Origin: Bifidobacterium sp. 7101
GTDB taxonomy: Bacteria > Actinomycetota > Actinomycetes > Actinomycetales > Bifidobacteriaceae
Reading direction: 5' to 3'
Length of the DNA: 64,000 bases
Assembly: GCF_000499285.1 (NCBI RefSeq)
Contig: NZ_AWUN01000004.1
Span: forward strand, 124,001-188,000
The notes under the pieces are model-generated. The model was not told where the DNA came from. It saw only the letters and a program-made list of their open reading frames with translations, and did not search any database. Both the position numbers and the translations under genes were made by a program. Shown here in pieces: positions 1 through 11,645 of the stretch. Positions within the stretch are counted from its first letter, which is position 1; each line of letters starts with the position of its first letter.

Positions 1-518
1 TGGCCTCCGGACAGATCCGAGGGATAGGCCGTCATAAGCCTGTCGGGGTCAAGCTGAACCGCTGACAAGACTTTGGCCACCTGATCGGCAAGACCCGTCC
101 CGTCCTGACGACGATGCCATAGGTGCCCGCTCCCCCTGCGTCTGGCAGCCAGAAGAGGCTCAGCGACTGACCGGCCAATGGTCCACCGGGGATCCAGGGA
201 GGCAAAGGGATTCTGAAAGACCAGAGCAGAGTCCCGGGCAAGCGCCTTGGCGGCCTGGGAACCATGCAGAACTGGTCTGCCCTCGTATGCCACCTGTCCG
301 GCATCAGGCCTCAACTGGCCAAGGAGCAGACGGGAAAGCGTGGTCTTCCCTGAACCAGACTCCCCTATGATTGCCAGGCACTCCCCCGGCAGGAGTGAGA
401 CATCGATTCCGTCAACCGCGGCCTTTCGAGCCATGCCGCTGCCCGTGGAGGCATAGACCTTGGTCAGGCCCTTTCCGGTCAGGATCGGATCGGCAGGTGC
501 ATCGTCAGTCAGCCTCAT
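1..518 (-). CDS. Oligopeptide ABC transporter ATPase (DppF/OppF-like), partial
   Basis: This is the last visible gene of the minus-strand peptide ABC operon, and its 3' end lies beyond base 1. Reading the minus strand from ATG at 518 gives an open frame of about 172 codons. It contains a Walker A motif (GESGSGKTT), a Q-loop (VFQNPFASLDP) typical of the oligopeptide ATPase subfamily, and the start of the signature motif (LSGGQ) right at the edge. It overlaps the upstream ATPase gene by 14 bp, so the two are translationally coupled. By family it would couple ATP hydrolysis to peptide uptake at the inner face of the membrane. The Walker B and H-loop are not in view. Confidence 0.9.
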   Translation of the reverse strand, partial: MRLTDDAPADPILTGKGLTKVYASTGSGMARKAAVDGIDVSLLPGECLAIIGESGSGKTTLSRLLLGQLRPDAGQVAYEGRPVLHGSQAAKALARDSALVFQNPFASLDPRWTIGRSVAEPLLAARRRGSGHLWHRRQDGTGLADQVAKVLSAVQLDPDRLMTAYPSDLSGG

Positions 519-1299
519 GCTTGCCTCCATCTGCGCTCAGCGTCAACTCTCTGGCAGCTCTCACCAGAGTCCTGCCCTGTGGACTGGATGGGTCGCGCAG
601 AATGCTCTGCGTCTGCCCGCTTTCCACCAATCGGCCCGCGTCGAGGATGTAGCAGTAATCAGCAACCCGGGCCAGGACGGAGAAGTCATGGGTAATGAAC
701 AGGAGGGAGGCCCCGCTCTGGTCGACCAGGGAGACCAGTAGGTCAACAATCTGCCGCTGGGTGATGGCATCCAGGGCTGTGGTGGGCTCGTCTGCCAGTA
801 TCAGTCTGGGCTTGGTGACGAGGGCCGTGGCTATAGCCGCCCGCTGCTGCTGACCCCCTGACAGCTCATGCGGATAGGAGCCAGCCAGATCCGCATCCAA
901 CCCGACCCGTTGCAATATCTCCATGACCCGCCTGCGCCTTTCCTGGGCGCTCAAGCGGTAGTGGCGGCGAAGAGGGAGCTCTACCTGGCTGTAGACCTTC
1001 TTGACCGGGTTCAGAGCCGTGGAAGGATTCTGAAAGATCATGCCCATCCGAGAACCGCGCAAGTCCGCCAGGGACCGGTCATCGGAACCTAGAATTTGAA
1101 GCCCATCCACCAGAATGGATCCCGAAAGGGAGGCCGTCAGAGGTGCTGTACCCAGGACACTGCGGGCAATCATCGACTTTCCGGAGCCTGAGGAGCCGAT
1201 CAGGCCGACCCGTTGCCCATCCGCTACCCTGAGGTTCACCCGGTCAAGAATGGTGCGGCCATTGATGGACAGGCTCAGGCCGTCAATACTCAGCGACAT
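505..1299 (-). CDS. Oligopeptide ABC transporter ATPase (DppD/OppD-like)
   Basis: Peptide-transporter ATPase of 264 residues from the chosen start. Visible motifs: Walker A (GSSGSGKS), Q-loop (IFQNPSTALNP), signature LSGGQQQR and Walker B (LILADEPTTALD), followed by an H-loop (FITHDFSVL). An in-frame ATG exists at 1338, but GAGGGAGG lies immediately before a double ATG at 1302/1299. I take 1299, which gives a spacing of 5 and removes a long overlap. The gene still overlaps the upstream permease by about 17 bp and the downstream ATPase by 14 bp, so it sits in a tightly packed five-gene operon. It is slightly shorter than typical DppD because it lacks a long C-terminal oligopeptide extension. 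Confidence 0.9.
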   Translation of the reverse strand: MSLSIDGLSLSINGRTILDRVNLRVADGQRVGLIGSSGSGKSMIARSVLGTAPLTASLSGSILVDGLQILGSDDRSLADLRGSRMGMIFQNPSTALNPVKKVYSQVELPLRRHYRLSAQERRRRVMEILQRVGLDADLAGSYPHELSGGQQQRAAIATALVTKPRLILADEPTTALDAITQRQIVDLLVSLVDQSGASLLFITHDFSVLARVADYCYILDAGRLVESGQTQSILRDPSSPQGRTLVRAARELTLSADGGKHEAD

Positions 1300-2338
1300 C
1301 ATTGCCTCCCTCGCCTGCATGGATCGCGTTATCGACATGATGATCGGAGTCGTCTAATTGCGCAGATGCTTCCTGGTACTCCTCAGACCGAAGAGCGGAC
1401 CGTCCGGCGGCAGCTACAGCGGCCCTGAGCCTGGGGTTGGCAACCGGATCGATGGCATCCCGCAGGGCATCTCCGAACAGGTTCAACGCCACCACCACCA
1501 TGGTGACCACCAGGCCAGGCCAGAGCACGGTCAGCGGAAAGACGTTGATGAACTTGACCGAGGTGGTCAGCGAGTGCCCCCAGGAGGGTAGACCGGCGGG
1601 AACACCCACCCCCAGGTAGGTCAACCCTGCTTCAGCCAGAACGGAGGTCCCCGCCGACATGGAAAGCTGCACGCACAGGACCGGAATGACATTGGGCACC
1701 AGATGGGTGCAGAAGATTCTGAAGGACCCGACTCCGCTGTGCCGGGCGGATTGCACATAGTCCGACTCCGCCGCCAGGAGCGCCTGGGGCCTTACAATTC
1801 GGGCCAGGTTGAGTCCGTAGCCGAATCCGCAGGCCACGACAACCACGGCGATGCTGGGCCCCAGGGGAACGGCCAGGATCAGAGCCAACAACACTGTAGG
1901 CAGGGAGATCAGAGCATCGACCAGGACTACGACCGTCTGCGATACTCCAGAGCGGTGCGAAACCATGGCCATGACCAGAAGAAGTCCCAGTACGCCTGAC
2001 AGGATGACAGCCAGAAAGCTGATGGCCAGGTTGGTTGCCGACCCCGCCATCAGCCAGGAGAGGATGTCTGCTCCAGTGCCGTCCGTACCCAACAGGTGGT
2101 CGCGGCTGGGGGCCCGCCAGATCCGGTACCCGTCGGTGGTCCAGATAGGCACCGGGGTCCAGAACCTGGAGACCAGGGAGACCAGGATCCATACGGCCAG
2201 AACAATCAACGAGTATCGACCTGAGGCCTTGCGCCACATGCTGGCCAGCACCACCCGCATCCGTCCGAAGAATCCCAGTCGGCCCGGGAATGCGGCCTTC
2301 GATCCCAAGCGGGGCCTGTCTGCGTGTTCACAGCTCAT
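1283..2338 (-). CDS. Oligopeptide ABC transporter permease (DppC-like)
   Basis: Inner-membrane permease of 351 residues. The N-terminal region (about 1-40) is cytoplasmic, a first membrane segment follows at about 43-63, and then a soluble stretch leads into LLGTDGTGADILSWLMAG, which is the family-typical segment of DppC proteins. The remaining helices surround an EAA-type loop (LAEAGLTYLGVGVPAGLPSWG). The C-terminal tail after NLFGDALRDAIDP, about 45 residues, is longer than usual and of no recognised function. The ATG overlaps the last base of the upstream permease stop (TGATG), with GGAGGTGG before it. Pairs with the DppB-like protein to form the translocation channel. Confidence 0.92.
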   Translation of the reverse strand: MSCEHADRPRLGSKAAFPGRLGFFGRMRVVLASMWRKASGRYSLIVLAVWILVSLVSRFWTPVPIWTTDGYRIWRAPSRDHLLGTDGTGADILSWLMAGSATNLAISFLAVILSGVLGLLLVMAMVSHRSGVSQTVVVLVDALISLPTVLLALILAVPLGPSIAVVVVACGFGYGLNLARIVRPQALLAAESDYVQSARHSGVGSFRIFCTHLVPNVIPVLCVQLSMSAGTSVLAEAGLTYLGVGVPAGLPSWGHSLTTSVKFINVFPLTVLWPGLVVTMVVVALNLFGDALRDAIDPVANPRLRAAVAAAGRSALRSEEYQEASAQLDDSDHHVDNAIHAGEGGNDVAEY

Positions 2339-3321
2339 CAGTCAGCCACCTCCTGCCTGGCCGCACCTCGAAAACGCGGATCAATCAGCCTATGGGTAAC
2401 GTCCACCAGGAGTCCCAGAAAGAGGAAGAAGGCCGCCAGAAGAAGCAGCTCGGACTGAACAGCCGGAAGATCCCGGTTGCCCACATCGGTGATCAACATG
2501 GAGCCCAGGCCCGGTAGGGCGAACAGGTTCTCGCTGACCATGACACCCGTAATCATCTCGGCCATGGTCAGCCCGACCACCGAAACCAGCTGGGGGGAGG
2601 CCAGCCGCAGACCGATGCGTAGGGCGGCCTGGGTTCGGGTCATCCCGCAGGCCATGCCCATGTCCACATACCCCGAAGAGAGCATATCGGTCAGGAGGGA
2701 GCGGGTGTACCGCATGATGCCGGCGCCCACGATGATGCCGGTGGACAGAGCAGGCAGGGTCAAGGACGACAGAGCCTGCCCCGGCTGAGCCCAGCCGAGA
2801 GCGGGAAAGCCCTGGGAGGGCAACAGGCCGATCAGACCGCTCCCCTTGGCGAAGAGCATAATCAGAAGCAGTCCTGACCAGAGAGCCGGTACGGATCCAC
2901 CCACGATGGCGGCCATGTGGCTGAAGGACTGCATTCGCGGCGAGCGCGCCAGAGCGGCGGCGCAGCCTAGGGGGATGCCCAGCAGCAGGGCCACGCCCAG
3001 TCCCAAAAGAATCAGCGGAAAAGTAATCTGGGCCCGTATGCCCACCTGGGAGGCGATGGAACGGTTGGTCAGAATGGACCTGCCCAGGTCCCCTTTCAGA
3101 AAGTCGCTGATCCAATCCAGATACTGCCGAGGATAGGAGCGGTCCAGGCCCATCTGCCGACGCAACCGGTCGACACGTTCGGGTGGGGCATCCAGCCCGG
3201 CCATGACAGCCGCCACATCCCCGGGCAGGATGCGCAGTGCCAGGAAGATCAGCAGGGAGATGCCCATCAGTGCTAAGAGGAACAGCACCAGGCGCCGCAT
3301 CAGGAATCTGGCCATGGTCAT
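2338..3321 (-). CDS. Oligopeptide ABC transporter permease (DppB-like)
   Basis: Permease of 327 residues with the DppB layout: first membrane helix at about 10-28 (RLVLFLLALMGISLLIFLALR), then a periplasm-facing loop containing LPGDV and RQMGLDRSYPRQYLDWI, and five more helices. The EAA-like loop reads ENLFALPGLGSMLITDVGNRDLPAVQ, characteristic of the family. Its ATG overlaps the binding-protein stop by 4 bp (ATGA) and its stop overlaps the next gene, so the operon order is binding protein, B, C, D, F. Function by family is peptide import; the actual ligand is set by the binding protein. Confidence 0.93.
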   Translation of the reverse strand: MTMARFLMRRLVLFLLALMGISLLIFLALRILPGDVAAVMAGLDAPPERVDRLRRQMGLDRSYPRQYLDWISDFLKGDLGRSILTNRSIASQVGIRAQITFPLILLGLGVALLLGIPLGCAAALARSPRMQSFSHMAAIVGGSVPALWSGLLLIMLFAKGSGLIGLLPSQGFPALGWAQPGQALSSLTLPALSTGIIVGAGIMRYTRSLLTDMLSSGYVDMGMACGMTRTQAALRIGLRLASPQLVSVVGLTMAEMITGVMVSENLFALPGLGSMLITDVGNRDLPAVQSELLLLAAFFLFLGLLVDVTHRLIDPRFRGAARQEVAD

Positions 3322-4964
3322 GCCCGCCTATAAATCACGTCGGACAAGGGCATGAGAGACTGGTTCAAATCGACTGGGAAGCCCTCCAACCCCGTCCGCC
3401 AGGCCGTGGTCACCCGGTAATTGAAGAGCCAGTCCGCCGCCGCGTCGTTGCTGACGATCCGGGCGGCCTGGGCCAGGAGCCTGTCGGAGTCATCGGCGGA
3501 GGTCGTGGCCATGGCCTTCTGGTAGAGCTCCTGGACCTGATGATTGTCATAGTTGTAGTAGTAGCCGGGGTTGGCCCACTGATGGAAGTCGTGGCTCTCG
3601 CCATGATCCACCAGAGACAGGTCGTAATCCTTGTTGGCATGCACGTCCTGCAGCCAGACCGAGAATTCCACCACCCGCACGTCCAGGTCGATGCCCACCT
3701 GGCGCAGCTGCGAGCGCAGCTGATCGCCCAACTCGCTACCGTAGGTGTTGGCGTAGGTCAGCCGCAGCTTCAGCCGGTGGTCGGGACCATACCCGGCCTG
3801 GGCCAGAAGCCGCCGTGCCTGCTCCGGATCATGGGGATAGAGCCCGGTCAAATCCTGATAGCCGGGATCCAGCGAGGGTATGGGGCCACCCAAAGCACCG
3901 TCCGATCCGCCCCGGGAGGCAATCAGCTGCCGATGGTCGATGGCATAGCGGATGGCCTGCCGCACCCGCAGGTCGGATGTAGCAACACCCTTGCCGTTCA
4001 TGGCCAGGACGTACTTGTCGGTGTCGTCGCCCGCCTTGACCTGGAAGTCGGGGTTGTTGCGGAAGGGACTGGCCAGGTTCTCAGTGACCGGAGCCAGCAC
4101 CTGCACATCCCCACTGCGCAGGGCGTTGACGGCAGCGTTATCGTCATTGAGGTAACGGATGATGATGGTTTGTGTCTTAGGCTTATCGCTGCCCCAGTAG
4201 TGCGGATCGGCCTTGAGGGTGACCGAGTCGTTTGGGCGGAAGCTGTCCAGCAGATACGGTCCGGATCCCACGGCCTGGGTCTTCATGTCGTAATGGGCCC
4301 GTCGGTCAAAGACCAGGCCAGCCCGGCCGCTCAGCTGCCAGAGCAGGTCCTGGTAGGGCCTTGACAGCGTCAGACGCACCGTCAGCGGATCCGAAGCCTG
4401 AACGCCCTGGAAGCCCTCCAGCATCTCGCTGCCCTGATAGTGGCCTGCCATGAGCCCGCGAATGGAGTCGACCACGTCCTGGGCCCGGAGAGCATGACCA
4501 TTTGAGAAGCGGATGCCCTCATGCAGGTGGAAGGTGTAGACCAGGCCGTCCTCGGAGACATTCCAGGTCCTGGCCAGGCCCGGACGCACCCGGTTCCGGG
4601 AATCCCGTGACACCAGACCCTGATAGACGTTGCCGATCAGGAGCTGATCAAGCGCTGTGCCCGACTGGTTGCGGATGTCCAGATTGGTGGGAGCCAGCTT
4701 GAGTCCCACCGTGACCGTGTCCGCCACGGTTCCGCCCTCGGCCTGGCCAGCGACTCCACGATGCCCAGCCCACAGGGAGAGGGCCAAGGCCAGGGCCAGC
4801 AGGAGACTGAGCAGCTTCCAGGGCAGGGTGTTGCCGCCCGACCTCATGGGCCTGATCCTGGCGTTGAGTTCGGGGTCAGTGCTGGGGCCTGACTCCTGGG
4901 CCGCATCTGTATCTGTTGCGGTCACGCTGCCGTGGGCATGCGTGCCGTGTCGATCTGCATTCAT
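3318..4964 (-). CDS. Peptide ABC transporter substrate-binding protein (family 5)
   Basis: Extracellular solute-binding protein family 5, 548 residues from ATG 4964 (AAGGA eight bases upstream; a GTG at 5009 is the alternative). The mature region has the family hallmarks TVGLKLAPTNLD, the NVYQGLVSRDSRNRVRPGLARTW block and WGSDKPKTQTI. Unusually, the membrane segment (LLSLLLALALALSLWAG) comes only after about 50 residues rich in His, Asp, Thr and Ser. No lipobox Cys follows, so the protein looks like a signal-anchored rather than a lipid-anchored binding protein. First gene of the peptide operon; coaX is divergent about 145 bp away. Confidence 0.9.
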   Translation of the reverse strand: MNADRHGTHAHGSVTATDTDAAQESGPSTDPELNARIRPMRSGGNTLPWKLLSLLLALALALSLWAGHRGVAGQAEGGTVADTVTVGLKLAPTNLDIRNQSGTALDQLLIGNVYQGLVSRDSRNRVRPGLARTWNVSEDGLVYTFHLHEGIRFSNGHALRAQDVVDSIRGLMAGHYQGSEMLEGFQGVQASDPLTVRLTLSRPYQDLLWQLSGRAGLVFDRRAHYDMKTQAVGSGPYLLDSFRPNDSVTLKADPHYWGSDKPKTQTIIIRYLNDDNAAVNALRSGDVQVLAPVTENLASPFRNNPDFQVKAGDDTDKYVLAMNGKGVATSDLRVRQAIRYAIDHRQLIASRGGSDGALGGPIPSLDPGYQDLTGLYPHDPEQARRLLAQAGYGPDHRLKLRLTYANTYGSELGDQLRSQLRQVGIDLDVRVVEFSVWLQDVHANKDYDLSLVDHGESHDFHQWANPGYYYNYDNHQVQELYQKAMATTSADDSDRLLAQAARIVSNDAAADWLFNYRVTTAWRTGLEGFPVDLNQSLMPLSDVIYRRA

Positions 4965-5109
4965 TGACGAATCCTTATGCTGCGGTTGACCGCCATTCTG
5001 GTCGATCACCGCCCACCAGCATACTCCCCGAAACCATCACCAAGGCTTATGCGCTTAGGATGGATTCGGAAAGCGCCACGCGCCCGGACGACGGCAGGGA
5101 GGAAGAGAC

Positions 5110-8053
<2,944 letters not shown>

Positions 8054-8076
8054 TTATGTCCCACCAGGCTGACTGT

Positions 8077-8829
8077 TCAGGCCTCTCCTTGAGGATCCAA
8101 GGGAACGGAAGAGATGAAGATGCGCTTAACCCCGGTGAAGGGGTCGGTGAATTCCAGGCGACGGGCCACCAATTGCAGCGGCCGGGAGAAGTCGTCATAG
8201 GCCCGGGCCTGGATTCTGGGGTAAAGATCGTCGCCCACGATGGGCAGCCCAAGGGCATTCATGTGCACACGAAGCTGATGGGTCTTGCCGGTCTGCGGAT
8301 AGAGCGTGTAGGTGGCCAGACATCCCCGGCCCGCCGCCAGTTCAATCCTGGTAATGGCATTGACCGGTCCGCGCTCCTCCCAGGCCTGGAGAACCCCTCG
8401 ACGCTTGATAACCCGGGAGCGGCGTTCTAGCGGGAAGACCCGCGGCGGATCCAGATGTCGCACGGTGCCGGTCCGCGGACGAACCATGGGTCGCACCGGC
8501 GCCAGACACTGGTAGACCTTGCGCACGCGATGCTCCTGGAAGAGCATCTGGTATGCCCGCCTGGCGGCCGGATCGCGCACCAGGACCAGCACACCCGCGG
8601 TGGCCCTGTCGAGCCTGTGGGCAGGTATGATGTCGGGCTCCCCGTAGAGCCGTCGCATTCGGATCAACACGGTTTCCGCGTGCCACATCCCCCTGGGCAT
8701 GGTGGCCAGGAAGTGGGGCTTGTCGACCACAATGATGCGACGGTCCTCATAGATGACTTTGGGCTCGAAGGGGATCTGCGGCTCCTCCAGAACGATCCGA
8801 TGCCCCCGCTGCTCGGACCCGACGACCAT
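8077..8829 (-). CDS. RNA pseudouridine synthase, RluA family
   Basis: 250 residues without an S4 domain. Catalytic motif HRLDRATAGVLVLVRD is seen near residue 73, with the Asp that attacks uridine. VIYEDRRIIVVDKPHFLATMPRG is the RluA start block and GKTHQLRVHMNALGLPIVGDDLYP the C-terminal block. It isomerises uridine in rRNA or tRNA; the target position cannot be read from sequence. The gene starts 9 bp after the glmS stop on the same strand, so the two are probably co-transcribed. A short S4-less form like this is close to the RluA/YlyB subtype. Confidence 0.92.
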   Translation of the reverse strand: MVVGSEQRGHRIVLEEPQIPFEPKVIYEDRRIIVVDKPHFLATMPRGMWHAETVLIRMRRLYGEPDIIPAHRLDRATAGVLVLVRDPAARRAYQMLFQEHRVRKVYQCLAPVRPMVRPRTGTVRHLDPPRVFPLERRSRVIKRRGVLQAWEERGPVNAITRIELAAGRGCLATYTLYPQTGKTHQLRVHMNALGLPIVGDDLYPRIQARAYDDFSRPLQLVARRLEFTDPFTGVKRIFISSVPLDPQGEA

Positions 8830-8838
8830 GGACAGCCT

Positions 8839-10731
8839 CTATTCCACAGTGACCGACTTGGCCAGGTTGCGGGGCTTGTCCACGTCCAGGCCCTTGAGCC
8901 GGGCCATGTCCAGGGCGAACAACTGCAGGGGGACCACATCCACCAGGGGGCTGAGCAGGGTCGGGCAGGGCGGCCGCCAAAAGACCACGTCAGCATAGCG
9001 GTCGGCGTCCGGGTCGCCTTCCTCGGCTACAACGATAGTGAAGGCACCGCGGGCCTTGACCTCCTCGATGGCCGAGATGACCTTGTCGTGCAGCACATTG
9101 CGGCCCCGGGCGCTGGGGACGATGACCACCACAGGCTCCCCCGGCTCCACCAGGGCGATGGGTCCGTGCTTGAGCTCGCCGGCGGCGAACCCTTCGGTGA
9201 AGATGTAGGCGATCTCCTTGAGCTTGAGTGCCCCCTCCAGGGCCACCGGATAGCCCACATGCCGCCCCAGGAAGAGGAAGGAGTGGGCCTTGGACATGCG
9301 CTGAGCCGTCTGGCTGATGACCTCGGCCTGACTGTCCAGCACCTTCTGAATCTTGGCAGGCATGGCCTTGAGGCTGTCGATGGTCTGGTGGATCTCGTCT
9401 CGATACATGGTTCCCTTGACCTGGGCCAGATAGAGCCCCAGCAGGTAGGCCGCCACGATCTGGGCCAGGAAGGCCTTGGTGGAGGCCACAGCCACCTCGG
9501 GGCCGGCGTGGGTGTAGAGCACGGCATCGGACTCCCTGGGGATGGTGGACCCCTGGGTGTTGCAGATGGCCAAAACCCGTGAACCCTGCTCGCGCGCATG
9601 CCGGAGCGCCATCAGCGTGTCCATGGTCTCCCCGGACTGGGAAATGGCCACGACCAGAGTGCGCGGGGTCAGAATGGGATCACGGTAGCGGAACTCATGG
9701 GCCAGCTCGACCTCCACCGGAATGCGAACCCAGTGCTCGATGGCGTACTTGGCCACCAGGCCCGCGTAGGAGGCCGTTCCGCAGGCCACGACGATGATCT
9801 TGTCAATCTGACGGAAGACATCCTCATCGATGTGGACCTCGTCCAGATCCAGGTCGCCTGACTCGTCGTACCGTCCTAGCAGAGTGTTGGAGACCGCCGC
9901 AGGATCCTCGTGAATCTCCTTGTCCATGAAGGAATCCCATCCGCCCTTTTCGGCGGCCGAGGCATCCCAGTCGATGGTGTAGCGGCGCGGATGTTCCACC
10001 GGATGACCCTGGAAATCGGTGACCAGGACCTGGTCCGCGCTGATGCAGACCGCCTGGTCCTGACCCAGCTCCATGGCCTGACGGGTATAGGCCACGAAGG
10101 CCGCCACATCGGAGCCCAGGTAGTTCTCTCCGTCTCCCAGGCCAACCACCAGCGGCGAATCGTGTCGGATGCCCACCACCAGATCGGGCTGCCTTGAGTC
10201 CACGGCCAAGATGGTGAAAGCCCCTTTGAGCATACGGGCCAGCCGCCTGACGGCCTCGAAGATGTCCGGCTGGCCGGTGGCATCGATAATCTCCTGGGCG
10301 ATCTTGCCCAGAAGCTTGGCAGCCACCTCGGTGTCCGTGGAGGAGACGAAGGTATACCCTTCGGTCTCCAGGTCCAGACGAAGCCTGGATGCGTTCTCGA
10401 TGATCCCGTTGTGAATCAGCGCGACCTTGCCGTCACGGCTGATGTGGGGATGAGCGTTGACGTCAGTGGGTTCGCCATTGGTGGCCCAACGGGTGTGGCC
10501 GATGCCCACAGTGGCTTCGGGCATTGGCTTGGCCTTCAGATCGGCGACCAGATTGCCCAAGCGCCCGGCCTTCTTGCGTACGGCCACCCGCGCCATCCTA
10601 GGGGCAACCAGGGCCACTCCGGCCGAGTCATAGCCCCGGTATTCCAAGCGTTCCAGGCCCTTGAGGCAGACCTCCAAGGGTCTGCCGCAGGCCGTCCGTA
10701 CTGATCCCGCATAACCGACGATTCCGCACAT
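8839..10731 (-). CDS. glmS: Glutamine--fructose-6-phosphate aminotransferase
   Basis: 630 residues. The start is chosen at ATG 10731 because GlmS needs cysteine as residue 2 (MCGIVGYAG), the N-terminal nucleophile of the glutaminase domain; an upstream GTG at 10749 would block this. The glutaminase domain (about 1-240) carries HTRWATNGEPTDVNAHPH. Two SIS domains follow, with VVACGTASYAG, SQSGETMDT and EGALKLKEIAYIFTEGF. Makes glucosamine-6-phosphate for peptidoglycan and UDP-GlcNAc. No glmS-ribozyme-like structure is obvious upstream; only 86 bp separate it from the amino-acid transporter gene on the same strand. Confidence 0.97.
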   Translation of the reverse strand: MCGIVGYAGSVRTACGRPLEVCLKGLERLEYRGYDSAGVALVAPRMARVAVRKKAGRLGNLVADLKAKPMPEATVGIGHTRWATNGEPTDVNAHPHISRDGKVALIHNGIIENASRLRLDLETEGYTFVSSTDTEVAAKLLGKIAQEIIDATGQPDIFEAVRRLARMLKGAFTILAVDSRQPDLVVGIRHDSPLVVGLGDGENYLGSDVAAFVAYTRQAMELGQDQAVCISADQVLVTDFQGHPVEHPRRYTIDWDASAAEKGGWDSFMDKEIHEDPAAVSNTLLGRYDESGDLDLDEVHIDEDVFRQIDKIIVVACGTASYAGLVAKYAIEHWVRIPVEVELAHEFRYRDPILTPRTLVVAISQSGETMDTLMALRHAREQGSRVLAICNTQGSTIPRESDAVLYTHAGPEVAVASTKAFLAQIVAAYLLGLYLAQVKGTMYRDEIHQTIDSLKAMPAKIQKVLDSQAEVISQTAQRMSKAHSFLFLGRHVGYPVALEGALKLKEIAYIFTEGFAAGELKHGPIALVEPGEPVVVIVPSARGRNVLHDKVISAIEEVKARGAFTIVVAEEGDPDADRYADVVFWRPPCPTLLSPLVDVVPLQLFALDMARLKGLDVDKPRNLAKSVTVE

Positions 10732-10817
10732 GGGCCCCAGTCTAGCCACGGGAGTCCCGCCTCTGCCCGTCCAGAAGGCTTCTTGCCGGAATTTCTACAA
10801 CCTGGCAGAGCCTGAGA

Positions 10818-11630
10818 CTAGAGCACGGTATGCAGGAATTCAGTGAACCTCTCGGTGCGAGGATGGTCGATGATGTCAGGGCCTCCCTGTTCCACTACGA
10901 CACCCTGGTCCATGAAGACGATCTGCTCAGCCACCTCGCGGGCGAAGCCCATTTCGTGGGTGACCACCACCATGGTCATGCCCTGCTGAGCCACCTGCCG
11001 CATGACCCCCAGGACCTCCCCCACCAGCTCCGGATCCAGGGCTGAGGTGGGCTCGTCGAAGAGCATGATGTCAGGGTGCATGGCCAGGGCTCGCGCGATA
11101 GCCACACGCTGCTGCTGGCCACCGGAGAGCTGGGCAGGATAGTAGTCCATCCTGTCCTCCAGCCCTACACGTTCCAGCTGTGCCTGTGCCTCCTTGCGGG
11201 CATCGGTCTTGGGAACCCGTCCCACATGGACCGGGGCCTCCATGACGTTCTCCAATGCGGTCATGTGGGGGAAGAGGTTGAAACGCTGGAAGACCATGCC
11301 GATCTTGGAGCGCTGCCTGGCAATGGCCTTGTCGTCCAGGGTCTGCAGCACAGGACCCTTGCCGGTATCGATTTCCCGGTATCCGGTCAGCTCACCGTCC
11401 ACATAGATCTCACCGGCTGTGCGGGTCTCCAGCTGGTTGATCAGCCGCAACAGCGTTGACTTGCCTGAACCGGAAGGCCCCAGGACGGCCGTCACCGTGC
11501 CGGGCATGACCTCCAGGTTGATTCCCCGCAGCACATGCTGATCGCCGAAGACCTTGTGCACATTCCTGATGACGATGGCCGGATCCTTGCCGCCTTGACC
11601 GTCTTTCTTGGTCTGCCTGTCCTCGTCCAT
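10818..11630 (-). CDS. Polar amino-acid ABC transporter ATPase (GlnQ-like)
   Basis: 270 residues. Walker [11 protein letters not shown]-loop [17 protein letters not shown] (the amino-acid subfamily form), signature [15 protein letters not shown], Walker [17 protein letters not shown] and H-loop [14 protein letters not shown] are all present. A charged leader of about 20 residues ([16 protein letters not shown]) precedes the ABC domain. AGGAGGAG lies before the ATG and the permease gene ends 15 bp upstream. Third gene of a binding protein-permease-ATPase operon for a polar amino acid, perhaps glutamine, glutamate or cystine; the substrate is not decidable here. Confidence 0.94.
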   Translation of the reverse strand: MDEDRQTKKDGQGGKDPAIVIRNVHKVFGDQHVLRGINLEVMPGTVTAVLGPSGSGKSTLLRLINQLETRTAGEIYVDGELTGYREIDTGKGPVLQTLDDKAIARQRSKIGMVFQRFNLFPHMTALENVMEAPVHVGRVPKTDARKEAQAQLERVGLEDRMDYYPAQLSGGQQQRVAIARALAMHPDIMLFDEPTSALDPELVGEVLGVMRQVAQQGMTMVVVTHEMGFAREVAEQIVFMDQGVVVEQGGPDIIDHPRTERFTEFLHTVL

Positions 11631-11645
11631 GATTCTCCTCCTGCC

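Noticed and set aside
10732-10817. glmS ribozyme or leader
   Set aside because: Only 86 bp are available and no matching core is visible; the CTCTGCC/GGCAGAG pair is short with a 36-nt loop.
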